From an uncultured Paracoccaceae bacterium (GTDB lineage: Bacteria > Pseudomonadota > Alphaproteobacteria > Rhodobacterales > Rhodobacteraceae): a stretch of DNA of 64,000 bases. Both the position numbers and the translations under genes were made by a program. Positions 26,905 through 34,495 of the stretch are shown here, piece by piece (position 1 is the stretch's first letter; each line of letters starts with the position of its first letter). The notes under the pieces are model-generated. The model saw only the letters and a list, made by a program, of their open reading frames with translations, made no database searches and was not told where the DNA came from. The stretch covers positions 434,001-498,000 of the forward strand of contig CANMQO010000002.1 of NCBI GenBank assembly GCA_947500055.1. Reading direction: 5' to 3'.

Positions 26905-28446
26905 ATGAATGGAATAAGTAGACGCGGTCTATTGAAATCGGGCGCCGCCGCAGGCGTGCTTGGCCTTTCCGGCATGCCGCTGCGGGCACAGACGCGCGGC
27001 GGCAAGCTGACGGCAGGCCTCTCAGGCGCCAACACAACCGACAGCTGGGATGGTCGGACACATTCCGATCTTTTCATGATCGCATCAGCGCAGGGCTGCG
27101 TGTTTGACAGCCTGACCGAAATCGCAGCAGACGGATCGCTCAAGGGCGAATTGGCCGAAAGCTGGGAAGCCAGCGCAGATGCCAAAACCTGGACATTCAA
27201 CCTGCGCCAGGGCGTGACTTTCCACAATGGCAAGGCATTCGGTGCTGACGACGTGATTGAATCGCTGCAGATGCACCTGGGTGAAGAATCCAAGTCGGCG
27301 GCCAAGCCAATCGTCGAAGCCATTACCGACATGAAGAAGATCACCGACCATCAGGTCCAGTTCACCCTGGCCGCTGGCAATGCTGACTTCCCCTATCTGA
27401 TGTCGGATTATCACATCCTGATGTTCCCCGCAGGCCAGATCGAAGAGGCGATCGCCAACGGTATCGGCACGGGCCTCTATCAGGTGAAATCCTTCGACCC
27501 CGGTGTGCGCATGGTCGCCACCCGCTACGCCGATCACTACAAAGGTGACAGCGCGGGCTTCTTTGATGAGGTCGAATATATCGCCATTAACGACAACACT
27601 GCCCGGATGAACGCGCTGATGACCGGTCAGGTTGATGCGATCAACCGGATCGATTTCAAAACCGAAGCCTTGCTGCGGGCCAACCCCGCGCTGCGCATTC
27701 AGGAAGTGACAGGTAACCAGCATTACACCTTCCCGATGCTGACTGGTACGGCACCGTTTGACGACGCGAATGTACGCCGCGCCCTGAAACACGGGATCAA
27801 CCGTCAGGAAATGGTCGACAAGATTTTGCTGGGCCACGGTCAGGTCGGTAACGACACACCAATCGGACCTGCCAACCAGTACTATGCCGGCGATATGGAA
27901 CAGCTGGCCTATGACCCGGACAAGGCCAAATTCTACCTCAAAGAGGCGGGCCTCGACAGTATCAATATCGACCTGTCAGCCTCCAACGCTGCGTTTGAAG
28001 GGGCCGTCGATGCGGCACAACTCTTCCAGGCATCTGCCTCTGCTGGTGGGATTAATATCAACGTGGTCCAGGAACCTGCTGACGGCTATTGGTCAAATGT
28101 CTGGCTGAAGAAACCATTCTGCGCCTGTTACTGGTCCGGCCGGGCGACCGAGGATTGGATGTTCTCAACCGCTTACGAGGCGGGCGTGCCATGGAATGAC
28201 AGCCAATGGGATCATCCGCGGTTCCAGGAACTGCTGCTTTCCGCACGGGCAGAGCTCGACAGCGACAAGCGCCGCGAACAATACGGCGAAATGCAACAGA
28301 TCCTGCGCGACGAAGGTGGCGTTCTGGTGCCAATGTTCGCCAACTACGTTCAGGCGGTGAATAACCGGATCAGCTCACCTGATACCGTGGGTAACCTCTG
28401 GCAAATGGATAACGGCCGGATGGCCGAACGCTGGTCAGTGGCATAG
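26905..28446 (+). CDS. ABC transporter substrate-binding protein, family 5, Tat-exported
   Basis: A 513-residue periplasmic binding protein of the peptide/nickel family (SBP_bac_5). A twin-arginine leader, SRRGLLK at 5-11, a hydrophobic stretch and a probable cleavage after LRA near residue 28 indicate Tat export, less usual than Sec for this family. Typical body motifs are LAESWEASADAKTWTFNLRQ near 82-101, GVTFHNGKAFGADDV and NVRRALKHGINRQEMVDKILL. GGGAG precedes the start. It is the last gene of pip-permease-permease-ATPase-SBP, with a strong terminator after it. The ligand is unknown; di- or oligopeptides are the first guess because of the adjacent prolyl iminopeptidase. Confidence 0.9.
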   Translation: MNGISRRGLLKSGAAAGVLGLSGMPLRAQTRGGKLTAGLSGANTTDSWDGRTHSDLFMIASAQGCVFDSLTEIAADGSLKGELAESWEASADAKTWTFNLRQGVTFHNGKAFGADDVIESLQMHLGEESKSAAKPIVEAITDMKKITDHQVQFTLAAGNADFPYLMSDYHILMFPAGQIEEAIANGIGTGLYQVKSFDPGVRMVATRYADHYKGDSAGFFDEVEYIAINDNTARMNALMTGQVDAINRIDFKTEALLRANPALRIQEVTGNQHYTFPMLTGTAPFDDANVRRALKHGINRQEMVDKILLGHGQVGNDTPIGPANQYYAGDMEQLAYDPDKAKFYLKEAGLDSINIDLSASNAAFEGAVDAAQLFQASASAGGININVVQEPADGYWSNVWLKKPFCACYWSGRATEDWMFSTAYEAGVPWNDSQWDHPRFQELLLSARAELDSDKRREQYGEMQQILRDEGGVLVPMFANYVQAVNNRISSPDTVGNLWQMDNGRMAERWSVA

Positions 28447-28466
28447 ACCTGACAGCAAGCCAATCA

Positions 28467-28494
28467 AAAGGCCCCGCACAACAGCGGGGCCTTT
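28467..28494 (+). terminator. Rho-independent terminator of the ABC importer operon
   Basis: AAAGGCCCCGC (28467-28477) and GCGGGGCCTTT (28484-28494) form a perfect 11-base stem with a 6-base loop, 20 bases after the binding-protein stop, ending in a short T run. Confidence 0.9.
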
Positions 28495-28605
28495 CTTATG
28501 TGGACTACTGTTAAGTGGACCGGCCCATGCTGGGATTGCTCAATCCGCCCTCAAATGGCAGTCTGAGCCCAAGGTGACGGATGCGGCGCCGAGAATGAAT
28601 GTCAG

Positions 28606-29256
28606 CTATTCTTCCAGTTCGCAGCGTTCCAACGGTACGCGTACGATTAAGGCTGTCTGGATAGCAATTTCAGCTTCCTCGTTTGATATGAACCCTGCTT
28701 CCAACATTTCCAACAGCACGAAATTTCTTCGCTCAACGGCCCGGTCGTATGATCTAACAGGATGGAAATGCACTGGGGCCTTGGGAAGTGCTGCGAGGTA
28801 AGCGATTTCCTCAAGTTTCAAATCAACAACAGGTCGTCCAAAGTAAGCAATGGCTGCTCTTGAAATACCAAAACAGGTTTGCCCAAGGAAAATTTGGTTC
28901 GCATACCAGTTTAAAACCTCGTCATGTGAGAGCGCTTCACTGATTACAAACGAAAGCGCTACTCTTTGGAGTTTTCCTGTCCCTGGTTGAGGATACCAAC
29001 GTCCAATCTGTTGCGTGATGGTCGAGTTTTGAGATGGCCGTTCAAAGAAGTTGCGATCCTCTGCCGCGACAAATGCCAGTAAAGCGGTGCGGGGTATCGT
29101 CGGCCAAATGGTTGCTTCTTCGTGATAATGTTCACGTATCTGATCCGGGCTTGGAAAATCTGACGCTGTGTTGTCGCCTCGGACAACAGTTGCCGCGACG
29201 ATGATGACAAAAATACTAGGAAGTAAGCGTGGAAAAAAGCGCATAAGGAAGCCCAT
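28606..29256 (-). CDS. Miniature glycosyltransferase-51 (transglycosylase-like) membrane protein
   Basis: A 216-residue protein with an N-terminal hydrophobic anchor (about 6-25) and a shortened GT51 domain like that of class A penicillin-binding proteins and MtgA. Visible motifs are AAEDRNFFE at 64-72 (E66 as likely catalytic base), STITQQI at 78-84, the second acidic site around E107 and LNWYANQIFLGQTCFGISRAA at about 116-135. It lacks the usual sequence between the first two motifs and has no transpeptidase domain. Composition is lower in GC (about 45% in one counted line). The start is uncertain: 29256 gives a clean anchor, but no good ribosome-binding site is visible and the frame extends to 29436. 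It may be a cell-wall polymerase variant or an inactive relative. Confidence 0.65.
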   Translation of the reverse strand: MGFLMRFFPRLLPSIFVIIVAATVVRGDNTASDFPSPDQIREHYHEEATIWPTIPRTALLAFVAAEDRNFFERPSQNSTITQQIGRWYPQPGTGKLQRVALSFVISEALSHDEVLNWYANQIFLGQTCFGISRAAIAYFGRPVVDLKLEEIAYLAALPKAPVHFHPVRSYDRAVERRNFVLLEMLEAGFISNEEAEIAIQTALIVRVPLERCELEE

Positions 29257-29398
29257 CGGACAAGGTTGTTTGCAGACTAAGGGCAAAGGAGTTGGATTGC
29301 GAGACAACCTATAAAAATGCATTTGTCGGTCTTTTCTTTGAAGTTGGAAAACCGACATTCGCGCAGCCGCAGCGAAATGGCGCTTCGTCCGCTTTCGT

Positions 29399-30367
29399 TC
29401 ACCGAAAACAATCATAGCCCATTTGCAAAAGCACATGCGGGATATCCACGAATACCCAGTTTTCGGTCAAAAGATCTCCCTCCCTTCGCCACCAATCGCA
29501 GACGCGCATGAAGACCCTTTCACTGGTGGGGCCCTGTCCCAGAAACGGTTTGACGTTCACACCCGTCAGGGATGGCCACCCGCCTGAGCAGGTGTAGTTG
29601 CCCTCGCCAAAGCGGGTGAAATGTCTGGTCATGCCATTGTTCGCGGAACCGCCCGACCAACCTTCGAATTGCGATTCAAACGGCACCTGAAACGACGCAA
29701 ATTGATCAACGCCGATGAACGATCCAAAGGCACCGGGCCCATACCACATCATATTTTCATGCCAGTAGGGCCGCCATGCCTCGTCTTTGGTAGCAAGCTG
29801 GGCCAGCATGTCCGTGACAAGCCGATAGCTATGCTCACCTTCGGCGGGGTCCGGGGCGTTCTTGATGATCCCGTCCTGGGTCGCGGGGCCAGGGATCATG
29901 CCGGTATACCCACGAGAGATCGCAGGGCCAATATCGATGGGCCATTGCCCGCATGCGATCATCAGTTCCGGTATGTCGAGAAAAATGTAGCTTTCTGCGG
30001 CCTGCCCGTCTTCCATTCGGTGAAATTCGCCAAAGCGAAGAAAGCAAAGCTCCTTGCTGGCATGAATGCCAATCCAGTCGCGGGAAAAACGCCCGGCATA
30101 GTACCCCGTTGCGCTGACCCATGATTGTCCGTCAAAATCCCCGGCCATAATGATATCATCGCGACGATAGAGGCCGTCAAAGCTGTGTTGTAATGCCTCG
30201 ACAAAGTCTCGCTGATAGGCATCAACGCCGCTTATGGTATTTATCGGGTGCACGACGTTAATGGTGCATTCGGAGTGATAAAAGGCAGATGCGGCGTTGA
30301 AAAAGTCGCCCGGATGGCGCTGCGCGTTTGCATAGGCGATAAAGCGTGCCCGATCATGTGAAGACAT
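29399..30367 (-). CDS. Protein with two SnoaL/NTF2-like domains
   Basis: A 322-residue protein that appears to be a tandem of two NTF2-like (SnoaL) folds, about residues 5-155 and 165-318. Both halves share the pattern of an early helix, a Trp/Phe-rich region and a late strand such as SYIFLDIPELMIACGQWP and NWVFVDIPHVLLQMGYD. The repeated FLDIPELM/FVDIPHVL ends show an internal duplication. Such proteins include polyketide cyclases, hydrolases and small-molecule isomerases; the substrate cannot be deduced. GAGAAGGG precedes the ATG. Neighbouring genes give no pathway clue. Confidence 0.7.
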   Translation of the reverse strand: MSSHDRARFIAYANAQRHPGDFFNAASAFYHSECTINVVHPINTISGVDAYQRDFVEALQHSFDGLYRRDDIIMAGDFDGQSWVSATGYYAGRFSRDWIGIHASKELCFLRFGEFHRMEDGQAAESYIFLDIPELMIACGQWPIDIGPAISRGYTGMIPGPATQDGIIKNAPDPAEGEHSYRLVTDMLAQLATKDEAWRPYWHENMMWYGPGAFGSFIGVDQFASFQVPFESQFEGWSGGSANNGMTRHFTRFGEGNYTCSGGWPSLTGVNVKPFLGQGPTSERVFMRVCDWWRREGDLLTENWVFVDIPHVLLQMGYDCFR

Positions 30368-30709
30368 GATTGTCCCTTCTCTTGAGATGTAGATCTTGCT
30401 TGTTCAGAGGAAGGAGAGCCCTGGGCCCGCGCGCATCCTGGCGAACGGTATGCGCCCAGGTCGCCTGGCACGCTTAGCTTTCAAGCTGAGCATGGCCTTC
30501 AGACATTTCGCCTGCGTTGAAAGAGCGCATCCCAAGGACATAGAGGAAGCTTAGAGCAACAACTGGGGTTTTCAAGTGTCGTCTCGCCAGCAGATATCGG
30601 GTGCGGGGAAATAAGCGTTTGTTCGTCCCGCAAGCGGCAATCGCAATAAAGATGCAAAGCAAATCAGTTGCTCTGATATACTCCCACAAACACCAGTGGA
30701 GTTAGAACA
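30368..30709. other. Intergenic region with inverted repeats
   Basis: 342 bases between the SnoaL-like gene (-) and the CDGSH gene (+), so it must hold promoters for both. I see an imperfect hairpin from CCTGGGC to GCGCCCAGG (about 30420-30460) and GCTTAGCTT-TC-AAGCTGAGC (about 30472-30491). A minus-strand open frame of 71 codons lies here but has no supported start and no recognisable features. No RNA gene was identified. Confidence 0.4.
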
Positions 30710-31318
30710 ATGACAAAGCCAAAAATCGAAGAGCGCGAGAACGGCCCGCTAGTGGTATCAGGGGTCGCATCATTCAGCGGACCGGACGGGGACATTGAAA
30801 CCAAGCCGGTCATGGCGCTCTGTCGCTGCGGCGCGTCCAGGAACAAACCTTTCTGCGATGGCAGCCACAAGGATGCCGGTTTCGAAAGCCGGGGTGGCAC
30901 ACCTGCCGGGCGTGATCGGGTCATCGCCTATGAAGGCAAGGAAGCAACGGTGAATTACAACCCGCTTCTCTGCTCCCATGCCGCCGGATGCGGCAGGCTG
31001 GCCAGCAATATCTTTAACCCGGCCCAAAAGCCCTGGGTGCAGCCCGACAATGGCACCATGGCCGAATTGGAGGCGGTGATTGCCGCCTGCCCGTCTGGCG
31101 CGTTGTCATTTGCAGGCCCTGACCACCGCTATGCCGACCGGTCGCAGATCGAAATTGAAAAGAACGGACCTTACTGGATCCGCGATATTCCGGCGCCAAC
31201 CGAAGACCGGGCCGAAGGGGCCGCACCGGGCAAATACGTACTTTGCCGTTGTGGGCTGTCGGGCAACAAACCTTATTGCGACGGCACCCATCGCGATGCG
31301 AAATGGACGGATGATTAA
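30710..31318 (+). CDS. Twin CDGSH iron-sulfur domain protein
   Basis: A 202-residue protein with two CDGSH [2Fe-2S] sites, each with the 3-Cys-1-His ligand set: C38, C40, C49, H53 (CRCGASRNKPFCDGSH) and C179, C181, C190, H194 (CRCGLSGNKPYCDGTH). Between them, about residues 80-135, is a region with C88, C94 and C127 in a divergent ferredoxin-like (Fer4_19) module. This three-part layout is known in bacterial CDGSH proteins. They are thought to act in redox or iron-sulfur handling in the cytoplasm; the partner is unknown. The start follows GTGGAG. It lies upstream of the rimP leader and is probably transcribed alone. Confidence 0.88.
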   Translation: MTKPKIEERENGPLVVSGVASFSGPDGDIETKPVMALCRCGASRNKPFCDGSHKDAGFESRGGTPAGRDRVIAYEGKEATVNYNPLLCSHAAGCGRLASNIFNPAQKPWVQPDNGTMAELEAVIAACPSGALSFAGPDHRYADRSQIEIEKNGPYWIRDIPAPTEDRAEGAAPGKYVLCRCGLSGNKPYCDGTHRDAKWTDD

Positions 31319-31390
31319 GGTGGCTTTCACAATGCCCGGTTACTCCCGTTGTAAAGGTTAACAATTTGTTGCAGCACCCGGCAAAACTGC

Positions 31391-31428
31391 CCGACGCTTT
31401 GCCGACGCATATCCGACGCGATGCCGAC
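31391..31428. repeat. Four CCGAC boxes at exact 11-base spacing
   Basis: CCGAC starts at 31391, 31402, 31413 and 31424, so each unit is 11 bases and all boxes face one side of the DNA helix. On the minus strand the unit reads GTCGGCnnnnC. The same arrangement, inverted, occurs at 58406-58443. It lies about 85 bases before the candidate rimP promoter -35. The binding protein is unknown. Confidence 0.75.
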
Positions 31429-31513
31429 GGCCCAAACTTGACTTAGCAGCTTGATAAAAAACACCTTTCCGGCACCGTGGGCGGAATCCTGTGTTTTCGC
31501 GCCCAAACCACCC

Positions 31514-31542
31514 TTGCAGACTCGGCAAGGGGCGCGTATATG
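31514..31542 (+). promoter_or_regulatory. Candidate rimP-nusA-infB promoter
   Basis: TTGCAG (31514-31519) and TATATG (31537-31542) are separated by 17 bases. They match the sigma-70 consensus at four of six positions each. Transcription would start near 31549, giving a leader of about 100 bases before rimP. Confidence 0.5.
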
Positions 31543-31597
31543 ACGATCAACAGCGGCGTTTTGGCTTCCACCCCCAAGGCTCCACCGGGAAATATCA

Positions 31598-31620
31598 ACG
31601 GGCCGCGCGCCCGTTTTTTT
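31598..31620 (+). terminator. Terminator-like hairpin in the rimP leader
   Basis: ACGGGC (31598-31603) and GCCCGT (31609-31614) with a CGCGC loop, followed by a run of seven T. It looks like an intrinsic terminator but lies only 28 bases before the rimP start and about 50 bases after the predicted transcription start. It would either end a small RNA of about 70 bases or act as an attenuator, possibly sensitive to NusA. Confidence 0.6.
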
Positions 31621-31647
31621 GTGCCGCAACATAGGCGGTTTTGATCG

Positions 31648-32223
31648 ATGAATGACCTGATTGCAAAAGCAGCGATAGATCGGCGTGTTGCCGAAATCAT
31701 CACCCCCGTTGTCGAGGACATGGGGTTCGAAGTCGTGCGTGTCCGCATGATGAGCGGGAAGGACACGGTCCTGCAAATCATGGTTCAACGCCCCGACGGC
31801 CAGATCGAAGTTGACGAATGCGGGCAGATTTCCACCGCCCTCAGCGCCGTTCTGGATGTCGAGGATCCGATCATTGACGAATATAATCTTGAGGTTTCTA
31901 GCCCCGGTATCGACCGGCCACTGACCAGGCTGAAAGATTTTGACCAATGGCAGGGTTTTGAGGCCAAGATTGAAACCGAACAGCTGATCGACGGGCGCCG
32001 CCGGTTCAAAGGTGAACTGGCCGGCATTGAAGGTGACGAAGTTCTGATCAACATCACCGAAGGCACTGTTGGTCTGAAATTTGAATGGCTGTCAGATGCC
32101 AAACTGGTGCTGACAGATGAACTGATCCGCGATGTTTTGCGCGGACGCAAGGATGCGGGCCAGATCGACGAGGCCCAGTTTGACGAAATCGAAACCATCA
32201 TCGATGGCGAGGAGAACACATAG
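31648..32223 (+). CDS. rimP: Ribosome maturation factor RimP
   Basis: A 191-residue protein needed for maturation of the 30S subunit. The N-terminal domain (about 1-90) includes [22 protein letters not shown] and the hallmark [13 protein letters not shown] near 81-93. The C-terminal SH3-like domain (about 95-165) includes EGDEVLINI. The last 25 residues are acidic. The stop is followed directly by the nusA ATG with no intervening base. It is the first gene of rimP-nusA-ylxR-infB, a conserved operon joining ribosome maturation, transcription and translation initiation. Confidence 0.96.
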   Translation: MNDLIAKAAIDRRVAEIITPVVEDMGFEVVRVRMMSGKDTVLQIMVQRPDGQIEVDECGQISTALSAVLDVEDPIIDEYNLEVSSPGIDRPLTRLKDFDQWQGFEAKIETEQLIDGRRRFKGELAGIEGDEVLINITEGTVGLKFEWLSDAKLVLTDELIRDVLRGRKDAGQIDEAQFDEIETIIDGEENT

Positions 32224-33837
32224 ATGGCAATCACATCAGCCAACCAGCTAGAGCTTTTGCAAACAGCAGAGGCGGTGGCACGCGAAAAGATGATCGACCC
32301 CAATCTGGTGGTCGAAGCGATGGAAGAATCGCTCGCCCGGGCTGCGAAATCCCGCTACGGCGCGGAAATGGACATTCGCGTGTCCATCGACCGCAAGACG
32401 GGCAAGGCGACATTCACCCGCGTCCGCACCGTGGTCGAGGATGAAGAGCTTGAAAATTATCAGGCCGAGTTCACCGTCGAACAAGCCAAGCAATATATGG
32501 AAAACCCCGAGGTCGGCCAGCAGCTGATCGAAGAAGTCCCACCTGTTGAACTGGGCCGGATCGCCGCCCAATCGGCCAAGCAGGTGATCCTGCAAAAGGT
32601 TCGCGAAGCTGAGCGTGACAAGCAATACGAAGAATTCAAAGACAAGGCGGGTACGATCATCAACGCGCTGGTCAAGCGCGAGGAATACGGCAACGTCATC
32701 GTGGATGTCGGCGCGGGCGAGGCCGTGCTGCGCCGCAACGAAAAGATCGGTCGCGAGGCATACCGCCCCAATGACCGCATCCGCTGCTACATCAAGGAAG
32801 TGCGCCGTGAACAGCGCGGCCCGCAGATTTTCCTCAGCCGGACAGCGCCGGAATTCATGGCCGAACTCTTCAAAATGGAAGTGCCCGAAATCTATGAAGG
32901 CATTATCGAGATCAAGGCCGTTGCCCGTGACCCCGGTTCTCGCGCCAAGATCGCCGTGATCAGCTATGATAATTCTATCGACCCTGTCGGTGCCTGTGTT
33001 GGTATGCGCGGTAGCCGGGTCCAGGCCGTTGTGAACGAATTGCAGGGCGAAAAGATCGACATCATTCCATGGAATGAAGATATGCCAACGTTCCTCGTGA
33101 ACGCACTGCAACCGGCCGAGGTTGCCAAGGTCGTTCTGGACGAAGAAGCCGGCAAAATCGAAGTTGTCGTGCCCGAAGAACAGCTTTCGCTCGCCATTGG
33201 GCGGCGTGGTCAGAACGTGCGGCTTGCCAGCCAGTTGACTGGCCTCGATATCGACATCATGACCGAGGAAGAGGAATCCAAGCGGCGTCAGGCAGAGTTT
33301 GAACTGCGGACGAAGTTGTTCATGGATACCCTTGATCTGGACGAGTTCTTTGCCCAACTACTGGTATCGGAAGGGTTCACCAACCTCGAAGAAGTGGCCT
33401 ATGTCGAGTTGGAAGAACTGCTGGTTATCGAAGGCGTGGATGAGGCGACAGCAGGCGAATTGCAGGCCCGTGCCCGTGATTACCTTGATGCGCAGGCGAA
33501 AAAGGCGATGGAAGCCGCGCGTGCATTGGGCGTTGAAGACAGTCTTGTAAGCTTCGAAGGGCTGACACCGCAGATGCTCGAAGCACTGGGTCAGGACGGC
33601 GTCAAAACGCTGGAAGATTTCGCGACCTGTGCGGATTGGGAGCTGGCCGGTGGCTGGACCACAATCGATGGCGAGCGGGTCAAGGATGACGGGGTTCTGG
33701 AACCATTTGATGTCTCGCTCGAAGAGGCGCAGAATATGGTCATGACCGCCCGTGTCATGCTGGGCTGGGTCGATCCGGCCGATCTTGAGGCGGAGGCCGA
33801 AGAGGAAGCCACCGAAGAAGAGGAAACGGAGGCCTGA
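32224..33837 (+). CDS. nusA: Transcription elongation/termination factor NusA
   Basis: A 537-residue RNA polymerase-associated factor controlling pausing, termination and antitermination. Domains in order are the N-terminal polymerase-binding domain (about 1-130), S1 (about 135-200), KH1 and KH2 (about 205-350, with the KH signature GMRGSRVQAVVNELQGEKID and then AIGRRGQNVRLASQLTG), and two C-terminal helix-hairpin repeats (about 365-510). An acidic tail ends the protein. The gene starts at the base after the rimP stop; GAGGAG within the rimP end supplies the ribosome-binding site. The preceding leader hairpin could be a target for autoregulation by NusA, which is an inference. Confidence 0.97.
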   Translation: MAITSANQLELLQTAEAVAREKMIDPNLVVEAMEESLARAAKSRYGAEMDIRVSIDRKTGKATFTRVRTVVEDEELENYQAEFTVEQAKQYMENPEVGQQLIEEVPPVELGRIAAQSAKQVILQKVREAERDKQYEEFKDKAGTIINALVKREEYGNVIVDVGAGEAVLRRNEKIGREAYRPNDRIRCYIKEVRREQRGPQIFLSRTAPEFMAELFKMEVPEIYEGIIEIKAVARDPGSRAKIAVISYDNSIDPVGACVGMRGSRVQAVVNELQGEKIDIIPWNEDMPTFLVNALQPAEVAKVVLDEEAGKIEVVVPEEQLSLAIGRRGQNVRLASQLTGLDIDIMTEEEESKRRQAEFELRTKLFMDTLDLDEFFAQLLVSEGFTNLEEVAYVELEELLVIEGVDEATAGELQARARDYLDAQAKKAMEAARALGVEDSLVSFEGLTPQMLEALGQDGVKTLEDFATCADWELAGGWTTIDGERVKDDGVLEPFDVSLEEAQNMVMTARVMLGWVDPADLEAEAEEEATEEEETEA

Positions 33838-33862
33838 TCGCAGGCCTTCGGGGTCCGAACAG

Positions 33863-34495
33863 ATGGCGCGCGGGGGTCATAACAAGGAACGCGGCGATGC
33901 GGAACGCAAATGCATCGTCACGGGAGAGGTGCAGCCAAAGGCTGGGCTGATCCGCTTTGTTGTGGGGCCGGATAATCAGGTCTTTCCTGATGTGCTCGGC
34001 AAACTGCCCGGGCGCGGCATGTATGTTACGGCTGACCGCAAGGCGCTGGAAGAGGCCGGAAAAGGTCAATTCTCGCGGGCGGCAAAACAGGCGGTAACAG
34101 TGCCTGACGGGCTGGCCGACGAAATCGAACGGCAACTGACCCGCCACACGATTGATCTGATCGCATTGACCCGGAAATCGGGCCGCGCGGTCTGTGGATT
34201 TGAAAAGGTAAAGGGCTGGCTCGCCGGTGGTGAGCGGGTCCGGGTTCTGTTGCAGGCCTCTGACGGGTCGGAACGGGGCAAAGCGAAACTATGGACGCCA
34301 GAGGGCGCCCGCTACTTTGGCTGTCTGACGTCAACCGAATTGGGTTTGGCATTTGGGCGGCAAACTGTGATACATGGCGCGCTTGCCACTGGTGGACTCA
34401 GCAATCGTGTTGTAGAGGAAGCCACAAAGCTACGCGGTTTGCGCGAAGGGAACGGCGGCGATGCGGCCTCCGGGAAGGATAAAGAAGCTAGATGA
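33863..34495 (+). CDS. YlxR (RnpM)-L7Ae fusion RNA-binding protein
   Basis: A 210-residue protein, longer than single-domain YlxR (about 90). The N-terminal YlxR/DUF448 domain (about 8-85) shows [20 protein letters not shown] and the hallmark GRGMYV. The C-terminal part (about 93-190) resembles ribosomal L7Ae proteins, with [20 protein letters not shown]. The fused form is usual in Alphaproteobacteria. In Bacillus, YlxR (RnpM) modulates RNase P; the role of the alphaproteobacterial fusion is not established. I chose ATG 33863 because the upstream frame only overlaps the nusA end. The stop overlaps the infB start by ATGA. Confidence 0.93.
   Translation: MARGGHNKERGDAERKCIVTGEVQPKAGLIRFVVGPDNQVFPDVLGKLPGRGMYVTADRKALEEAGKGQFSRAAKQAVTVPDGLADEIERQLTRHTIDLIALTRKSGRAVCGFEKVKGWLAGGERVRVLLQASDGSERGKAKLWTPEGARYFGCLTSTELGLAFGRQTVIHGALATGGLSNRVVEEATKLRGLREGNGGDAASGKDKEAR

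Larger units (their letters stand above)
31319..31647 (+). other. rimP upstream region: boxed array, promoter, short leader
   Basis: 329 non-coding bases. In order they hold an array of four CCGAC boxes at 11-base pitch (31391-31428), a promoter at 31514-31542, and a roughly 70-base leader ending in a terminator-like hairpin at 31598-31620. rimP starts 28 bases later. Each element has its own entry. Confidence 0.5.

Noticed and set aside
30474..30689. 71-codon minus-strand frame before the CDGSH gene
   Set aside because: No ATG or ribosome-binding site at the start, no recognisable domain, and it lies in a region that must hold promoters.
31391..31428. CRISPR-like array
   Set aside because: Units are 11 bases with 5-6 conserved bases, far too short for repeats and spacers, and no cas genes are present.
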